This document shows, piece after piece, positions 35,243-39,896 of a stretch of 39,896 nucleotides of DNA. Made by a program: the position numbers and the translations under genes. The notes under the pieces are model-generated. The model saw only the letters and a program-made list of their open reading frames with translations, did not search any database and had not been told where the DNA came from. Positions within the stretch are counted from its first letter, which is position 1. Every line of letters begins with the position of its first letter. Source of the stretch: Amazonocrinis nigriterrae CENA67 (GTDB lineage: Bacteria; Cyanobacteriota; Cyanobacteriia; Cyanobacteriales; Nostocaceae); contig NZ_JAECZC010000029.1 in assembly GCF_016056305.1 (NCBI RefSeq), positions 1 through 39,896 of the forward strand, in the 5' to 3' direction.

Positions 35243-36511
35243 ATGGAGCCGATCGCTAATACAAATAAAACCCAAAAATTAGGTATTCAAAAATCTATTA
35301 GATTCAACCCTTATGACCCAAAATTTCAGGCGAATCCCTATCCCTTCTACCACAACCTTCGCCTTGTTGAACCAATACATCAGAGCTTCACGGGTATGTG
35401 GGTCATAACTCGCTATGCTGATGCTAAGGCAGTTTTGCGCGACTCCCGCTTTTGTGTCAATAAAATGCAAAAAAATGTGAAACAAAAAAGCCATTCTCTA
35501 GAGCAACGAGATTTTAATACCCTTGCACAAGCCATTGACAAATGGTTAATATATTTAGACCCGCCTGAGCATACTAGGTTGCGAGGATTAATTAGTAAAG
35601 CCTTTTCTTCTACAAGCGTCAATTTTCTACGTCCCCAAATTCAAAAAATTACTGATGAATTGATTAGCAAAGTTCGGCACAAGGGCTTCATGGATATAAT
35701 ATCCGAATTTGCTTGCCCATTACCTTGCAATGTTATTGCTGCAATTCTGGGGATACCTGTTGAAGATTGGTTGCAGCTGTATCATTGGTCTGACAAACTG
35801 TCTAATATTTTAGATCCGCTCAGTTCTCTGGAAGACTATGAGCAGATGAATACAGTTGCACTGGAATTTACAAATTACTTTAAAAGCTTAATTGCACAAC
35901 GCCAAAAAAGCCCGCAACAGGATTTGCTGAGTGCATTGATTACAGTTAAAGAGCAGAACAACAAACTCAGTGAAGACGAAATTATCTCCGTTTGTATGCT
36001 ACTGTTCCTAACAGGTGAAGAAACCACAGTCAATCTGATAGGTAATGGTATGCTTGCTCTATTAAGTCACCCAGAGCAGATGCAACAGATTAAGACACAA
36101 CCAATGCTTATTCAAAGTGCTGTGGAAGAAATCCTACGTTATGATAGCCCAATTCAAATTACTACACGAGTAGCAACTGAAGACATTGTTATAGATGATG
36201 TAACTGTTCGATGTGGTGAGAAAGTTTTGGTTGTTTTGGGAGCTGCAAATCGCGATCCTGCACAATTTCCTGAGCCAGATTGCTTTGATATTACACGAGT
36301 TAATAATAATCATTTAGCTTTTGCTGATGGTATTCATTATTGTTTGGGTGCAGCATTAACGCGGATTGAAGCTGAAATTGCTATTAATACACTTATTCAA
36401 CAATTACCTGACCTGAAGCTATCACAAGATCAGCCTGAGTGGCGAAATAAAGTTGCTTTTCGCAGCCTCAAGGCTCTCCCCGTTACTTTCACGCCAGCAG
36501 TTCCAGTATAA
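35243..36511 (+). CDS. Cytochrome P450, second of a tandem pair
   Basis: 422 residues from the ATG at 35243, chosen because AGGAG lies at 35229-35233 and this start gives the same length as the first P450; an upstream TTG at 35216 is less likely. Motifs: [30 protein letters not shown] and haem loop [11 protein letters not shown] (C367), where the second position of the loop is Ala instead of the usual Gly. It is clearly a paralogue of the first P450, with collinear similarity throughout, so the pair arose by tandem duplication. It ends the operon. The two may oxidise neighbouring positions or successive intermediates. Confidence 0.93.
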   Translation: MEPIANTNKTQKLGIQKSIRFNPYDPKFQANPYPFYHNLRLVEPIHQSFTGMWVITRYADAKAVLRDSRFCVNKMQKNVKQKSHSLEQRDFNTLAQAIDKWLIYLDPPEHTRLRGLISKAFSSTSVNFLRPQIQKITDELISKVRHKGFMDIISEFACPLPCNVIAAILGIPVEDWLQLYHWSDKLSNILDPLSSLEDYEQMNTVALEFTNYFKSLIAQRQKSPQQDLLSALITVKEQNNKLSEDEIISVCMLLFLTGEETTVNLIGNGMLALLSHPEQMQQIKTQPMLIQSAVEEILRYDSPIQITTRVATEDIVIDDVTVRCGEKVLVVLGAANRDPAQFPEPDCFDITRVNNNHLAFADGIHYCLGAALTRIEAEIAINTLIQQLPDLKLSQDQPEWRNKVAFRSLKALPVTFTPAVPV

Positions 36512-36629
36512 ATCAGCCCCCACATTCTAAGGGTGGAGATGCGTTACATTTGTAATTCGGGAAAATCTGCTGAGGCTTAACATCAACTCACTAGAGTAAC
36601 ATTTATGACTACTAGTGAGGCTGTGTATT

Positions 36630-37055
36630 ATGTTTAAACTTCTGTCAGTTACTTTAATCGCCGCTACCGTTTTAGTAGTCTCAACCAATAACTCAAACAT
36701 CAGTTTGGCTGGAACTTGTGCTTCTAAGTGTGGGCCAAAGCCAATTCAATTTACACCAGGGAAACATATCCGCATTCAAGTAGTAAATAAGACACCACAT
36801 CTGATTCAACTGCAAAAACCCTCCGGTACTAACACTATTCCTTTGAAGGCGGGACAAGAATTACAGATGGAACAGATAGAGGGTACTGAGCCAAATACAT
36901 CGCTGGTCTTCTGGAATGAAGACGGTTTTTCACTACAAGCTATTATCTCGAAACCCGACTTTGGCACACTGCGGGTAGAACTTCGTCCCAATTGGCGTTA
37001 TCCAGGCGATCGCTCGTTATATATTATGGATGATGGTAAAGTGAACATATTTTAA
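36630..37055 (+). CDS. Small secreted protein, intact copy of the remnant upstream of the operon
   Basis: 141 residues from the ATG at 36630; the GTG at 36615 is in frame but would spoil the signal peptide. The signal peptide is at about 1-28 (hydrophobic core LLSVTLIAATVLVVS), ending near SLAGT, followed by two cysteines (TCASKCGP). The mature part is beta-rich: IRIQVVNKTPHLIQLQKPSG, LRVELRPNWRYPGDRSLYIM, final GKVNIF. The motif order matches the C-terminal domain of the secreted protein at 9709-10560, suggesting one domain family. The last third is duplicated at 25299-25370. It lies downstream of the second P450 but has its own leader, so need not belong to the operon. Function unknown. Confidence 0.75.
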   Translation: MFKLLSVTLIAATVLVVSTNNSNISLAGTCASKCGPKPIQFTPGKHIRIQVVNKTPHLIQLQKPSGTNTIPLKAGQELQMEQIEGTEPNTSLVFWNEDGFSLQAIISKPDFGTLRVELRPNWRYPGDRSLYIMDDGKVNIF

Positions 37056-37057
37056 AA

Positions 37058-37149
37058 GTTAGGAGTTAGGAGTTAAGAGTTAAGAGTTATGAAACAACTT
37101 TTTAATTCAAGACTCATAACTAAAAACTCCTAACTACAAACTCCTAACT
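37058..37149 (+). repeat. Inverted heptamer repeats (AGTTAGG family) before recJ
   Basis: AGTTAGG/AGTTAAG heptamers (from 37058) face CTCCTAACT units ending at 37149, a large imperfect hairpin. It fills the whole gap between the secreted-protein gene and recJ and abuts the recJ start, leaving little room for a separate ribosome site. Confidence 0.75.
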
Positions 37150-37152
37150 TTG

Positions 37153-38055
37153 ATGGTGCTAGATCAACCTGTATCTGAAATCTCCAAACCTCGTAGGCGC
37201 TTACCAAATCAACGCTGGCAAATTTACCCACAAAAAACAGAATTTGCTCAACATTTGGCAAATTTGACAAATCTTTCACCCATTGTCAGCCAGTTGTTGA
37301 TTAATCGGGGTATAGAAACACCAGAACAAGCACAAGCATTTTTAAATCCAGAGTCTTTGAGCTTACCTTCGCCGTTAGAAGAATTCCCAGATTTGGCGCT
37401 GAGTGTGGAGTTGTTGCAAAATGCGATCGCTTGCCAAGATAAAATTGCTATCTGTGGTGACTATGATGCTGATGGCATGACTAGCACCGCTCTGTTATTG
37501 CGTAGTCTGCGGACTTTAGGTGCTAAGGTAGATTACGCTATCCCCAGTCGGATGCACGAAGGCTACGGTATTAACAAACGCATTGTTGAAGAATTCCACA
37601 GCGAAGGTGTAGGACTGATTTTAACTGTAGACAATGGTATTTCAGCATTTGAACCAATTGCCAGAGCTAGAGAACTTGGACTCAAAATAATTGTCACAGA
37701 TCACCACGACATCCCCCAAAAATTACCCCCAGCTAACGCCATCCTCAACCCCAAACTGATAGCAGAATCCTCACCTTATCGCGGTGTTGCTGGTGTTGGT
37801 GTTGCATATATCTTGGCGGTGTCTTTAGCACAACAATTAGGAGAGACTAGAGGCTTAATCCAGCCGATGCTAGCACTGTTTACACTCGGAACCATCGCAG
37901 ATTTAGCTCCTTTGACAGGTGTCAACCGCCGCTGGGTAAAACGCGGTTTAAAGCATTTACCTAAATCCAATTTAGCAGGTGTGCAAGCGTTAATTCAGGT
38001 AGCTGGCGTGCAGGCGAGGGAAGAGGAGCAGGGGAGCAGGGGAGCAGGGGAGTAA
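37153..38055 (+). CDS. recJ: Single-strand exonuclease RecJ, N-terminal part (frame broken by repeat insertion)
   Basis: RecJ digests single-stranded DNA 5' to 3' in recombination and mismatch repair. This part has the DHH phosphoesterase motifs: GDYDADGMTSTAL (I), TVDNGISA (II), TDHHDIPQ (III) and RGVAGVGVAYILA then LGTIADLAPL (IV). After VAGVQ (near 38015) the reading runs into the repeat-coded AREEEQGSRGAGE and a stop at 38053-38055. The catalytic domain is essentially complete but the second core subdomain and OB fold are in another frame. The ATG at 37153 is chosen; a TTG sits just before it. Gain of one or loss of two 8-bp repeat units would restore the full gene. Confidence 0.85.
   Translation: MVLDQPVSEISKPRRRLPNQRWQIYPQKTEFAQHLANLTNLSPIVSQLLINRGIETPEQAQAFLNPESLSLPSPLEEFPDLALSVELLQNAIACQDKIAICGDYDADGMTSTALLLRSLRTLGAKVDYAIPSRMHEGYGINKRIVEEFHSEGVGLILTVDNGISAFEPIARARELGLKIIVTDHHDIPQKLPPANAILNPKLIAESSPYRGVAGVGVAYILAVSLAQQLGETRGLIQPMLALFTLGTIADLAPLTGVNRRWVKRGLKHLPKSNLAGVQALIQVAGVQAREEEQGSRGAGE
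38025..38052 (+). repeat. 8-bp tandem repeat GGAGCAGG, 3.5 units, inside recJ
   Basis: Units at 38025-38032, 38033-38040, 38041-38048 and a half unit to 38052. A second repeat type (TCCAAAATCTAAAATCCAAA, then ATTCAAAAT) follows to about 38083. Both are absent from the expected RecJ sequence and appear to be an insertion. An 8-bp unit changes the frame with each gain or loss. Runs of GGGG every 8 bases may also allow quadruplex formation. Confidence 0.85.
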
Positions 38056-38161
38056 TCCAAAATCTAAAATCCAAAATTCAAAATCGCTGAAGCCTGAGGA
38101 TATCGGGTTTCGTCTGGGGCCGCGCATTAATGCTATTGGTCGGATTGGTAATCCTCAAACT

Positions 38162-39310
38162 GTGATTGAATTGCTGACTACGGATGATATTGGTGTTGCA
38201 TTGGAAAGAGCAATGCAGTGTGAGATGACTAACGCTAGTCGTCAGCAAATGTGTGAGCAAATTGAACTTGAAGCGATCGCTTATGTAGAAACTGAATTTA
38301 TTACCACTTTACAGCAAGACCGAGTGTTAGTTGTTGTCCAACCAAATTGGCATCACGGCGTTATTGGTATTGTCGCCTCGCGCTTGGTGGAACGCTACGG
38401 TGTGCCAGTGTTCATTGGCACTTATGAAGATGATCAACAGATTCGCGGTTCAGCACGAGGAATTCCTGAGTTTCATGTGTTTGCAGCTTTAGAATCTTGT
38501 CAGGACTTGCTCGGTAAATTCGGTGGACACAAAGCTGCTGGAGGATTTTCTTTACCAGCTGAGAATTTACCAGCTTTGCGATCGCGTTTGTGTGAATTTG
38601 CTAACCAATGTCTAGAACCCCAACACCTCAAGCCGCTACTGAAAATTGATGCTGAAGTTAATTTTGATCAAATTAATCAGCAACTTTATCAGCAACTAAA
38701 TACTCTCCACCCCTGTGGTATCGACAACCCTGATCCAATATTCTGGACAACTAATGTGCAAGTTGTTGAACAACAAATTGTAGGTAAAGGACACATCAAG
38801 CTGACACTTAGCCAAATTATCAATGAACAACAGTATAAAATTAAAGCGATCGCCTGGCGTTGGCGCGACTATTTCCCCCTACCGCCGCAAGTGGATGTCG
38901 CTTACAAGCTGCGAGAAAATAACTTTAACGGTGAAACCACCATCGAGCTAGAGTTAATAGGTGTCAGACTGCCAAATAGCTATACCAAAGAGTCTATCCA
39001 CCCAAAACTAATTTCTCAGTCTCACTTATTTTATGCTTCGCCATCTCAACCGTTAAGAACCAAATTTCAGTACAACCAACGGCAGTATACTTGTGGCATC
39101 TATCAAAACGCTTGTTTACCAGAACTCAGAATTAAAAATCCTGAAGGCAAAGTCTTAGTCATGCACCCAGGACGTACAATCGGTTTACTGGGTACTCATC
39201 GAGAAGACGCCATAGAGGTTAATATTTCCCAACCTCAATATGACAGTATTATCCAAGCTGCTATGCAGGCGTTATCAGTGCTAAGTGAGGAGTTAGGAGT
39301 TGGGAGTTAG
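38162..39310 (+). CDS. recJ: RecJ, C-terminal part (second frame of broken recJ)
   Basis: Contains the DHHA1 and OB parts of RecJ: HGVIGIVASRLVERYG, GSARGIPEFHVF, then KFGGHKAAGGFSL, and a C-terminal region typical of cyanobacterial RecJ. The GTG at 38162 is only the first start codon. Family sequence is recognisable upstream in the same frame (SLKPEDIGFRLGPRINAIGR, from about 38084), and the frame stays open through the inserted repeat back into the N-terminal part. It is therefore one gene with a frame change, not two. Its last residues (EELGVGS) are coded by GGAGTTR heptamers that continue past the stop. As it stands, no RecJ of full length can be made without frameshifting. Confidence 0.85.
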   Translation: MIELLTTDDIGVALERAMQCEMTNASRQQMCEQIELEAIAYVETEFITTLQQDRVLVVVQPNWHHGVIGIVASRLVERYGVPVFIGTYEDDQQIRGSARGIPEFHVFAALESCQDLLGKFGGHKAAGGFSLPAENLPALRSRLCEFANQCLEPQHLKPLLKIDAEVNFDQINQQLYQQLNTLHPCGIDNPDPIFWTTNVQVVEQQIVGKGHIKLTLSQIINEQQYKIKAIAWRWRDYFPLPPQVDVAYKLRENNFNGETTIELELIGVRLPNSYTKESIHPKLISQSHLFYASPSQPLRTKFQYNQRQYTCGIYQNACLPELRIKNPEGKVLVMHPGRTIGLLGTHREDAIEVNISQPQYDSIIQAAMQALSVLSEELGVGS

Positions 39311-39376
39311 GAGTTGGGAGTTTTTAATTAACTTCTTGCTCTTAACTCTGAACTTTTAACTCCTCACTCAGAACTC
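39289..39376 (+). repeat. Heptamer repeats overlapping the recJ stop and reaching the psb30 stop
   Basis: Five GGAGTTA/GGAGTTG/GGAGTTT units (39289-39323) run across the recJ stop codon (39308-39310). Complementary-type sequence (CTTAACTCTGAACTTTTAACT, in two pieces around 39340-39362) follows and can pair with them. It could terminate both convergent genes. Confidence 0.7.
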
Positions 39377-39520
39377 TTAGAGGTTGCCGTTGCGAAATGC
39401 CAGTACAAAGATTACCGCTGGGCCAGCAAGGACAATTAGTGCCACAGACAATAGTTGGAAAATTACTTCCCAGTTGATGCTGCTAAAAACGTTTAGAAAT
39501 TCAAACAAGGCTAATAACAT
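39377..39520 (-). CDS. psb30: Photosystem II protein Psb30 (Ycf12)
   Basis: A 47-residue protein with one transmembrane helix. [20 protein letters not shown], then [13 protein letters not shown], matches the Psb30/Ycf12 pattern (an N-terminal IN-x-EVI-QL, a membrane helix with AGP, and a C-terminal RxGNL). Psb30 is a small subunit at the edge of the photosystem II core near cytochrome b559. AAGGA lies a few bases before the ATG at 39520. It is complete, slightly longer at the N-terminus than minimal versions, and is transcribed towards recJ. A 118-codon open frame on the opposite strand overlaps it and is not real. Confidence 0.88.
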   Translation of the reverse strand: MLLALFEFLNVFSSINWEVIFQLLSVALIVLAGPAVIFVLAFRNGNL

Positions 39521-39646
39521 TGTCCTTTTTATCCTCCCAATTGCTTTAAAAATTGATAACTCAATTGCAAAACCCGCAATTGATCATATCCGGGGATCGG
39601 CTGTTACATTTAATTTACTTAACAAAATTATAGGAAAAAACATAAA

Positions 39647-39896
39647 ATGGCAAACTGGCAATGTGTCAAGCAATGTGGAGCCTGCTGTCATCTTGACCCC
39701 GCAGAACGTCCAGATTTGGATGAGTATCTCTCACCAGTAGAATTAGAACAGTACCTCAGCATGGTAGGCGAAGACGGATGGTGCGTTAACTTCGACCATA
39801 GCAGCAGAGAATGCCGCATCTATCCAAATCGCCCGCGTTTCTGCCGTGTGGAATCAGAGACATTTCAGGATATGTACGGCATTGAGCCTGAAGAAC
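39647..39896 (+). CDS. YkgJ-family cysteine-cluster protein, start only
   Basis: The first 83 residues of a protein that runs off the window. MANWQCVKQCGACCHLDP, then YLSPVELEQYL, DGWCVNFD, ECRIYPNRPRFCRV carries the Cys pattern C-x3-C-x2-CC ... C ... C ... C of the YkgJ family (putative Zn/Fe-S cluster proteins), close to the cyanobacterial form. The ATG at 39647 follows TAGGA at 39631-39635. It is divergent from psb30, with 126 bp between the two starts, which may hold both promoters. Function unproven. Confidence 0.88.
   Translation, partial: MANWQCVKQCGACCHLDPAERPDLDEYLSPVELEQYLSMVGEDGWCVNFDHSSRECRIYPNRPRFCRVESETFQDMYGIEPEE

Noticed and set aside
39384-39740. 118-codon plus-strand open frame
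   Set aside because: It is antisense to psb30 and overlaps the start of the YkgJ-like gene in another frame.

Overview
The window reads as chromosomal DNA of a filamentous, Nostoc-like cyanobacterium. Signs of this are frequent HIP1 octamers (GCGATCGC), short tandem heptamer repeats of the GGAGTTA and ACAACTG kind between genes, TPR/CHAT, NACHT and DUF29 proteins, and a photosystem II subunit gene, psb30. The psb30 gene (39377-39520, minus strand) encodes only 47 residues. No rRNA, tRNA or CRISPR array was seen.

Layout. 1-960: 3' end of an IS630-family transposase and an unrecognised gene whose start lies in the element's shadow. 1020-6202: a small acidic protein, then a HigB/HigA-like toxin-antitoxin pair under a promoter whose spacer is a perfect 16-bp palindrome, then a 1129-residue TPR-CHAT (caspase-like) protein. 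6378-12217: DUF29 protein, membrane-anchored glyoxalase-like protein, divergent sigma-like factor, secreted TPR protein, secreted repeat protein and orphan sensor kinase. 13366-22134: a large PPC/ELW-repeat surface protein followed by a chaperone-usher pilus locus: two pilin-like proteins, a PapD-like chaperone and an usher. A 180-bp MITE-like element separates chaperone from usher. 22269-25014 (minus): NACHT NTPase, subtilase and a small I9-like protein, with the NACHT and protease genes apparently truncated into each other.

25889-36511 is a compact biosynthetic operon: KS-AT-ACP-C megasynthase, SerC-type aminotransferase, fatty-acyl-AMP ligase fused to an ACP, and two tandem P450s. The KS has Gln in place of the first catalytic His. 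The AT has lost the GQGSQ motif, the His of GHSxG and the Arg that binds the extender carboxylate. This suggests a module that passes an acyl chain along without extending it, hands it to the condensation domain for joining to an amine or alcohol, and leaves the P450s to oxidise the product. A 72-bp direct repeat (70/72 identical) flanks the operon. One copy lies inside an intact small secreted-protein gene at 36630-37055, the other is a gene remnant upstream at 25299.

37153-39896: recJ, split into two frames by inserted repeats that include an 8-bp unit whose copy number sets the frame; psb30 on the opposite strand; and the start of a YkgJ-type cysteine-cluster protein running off the window.

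The most novel items are the operon with its degenerate KS/AT and flanking repeats, the toxin-antitoxin/CHAT operon with a duplicated C-terminal domain, and the repeat-controlled recJ frame.
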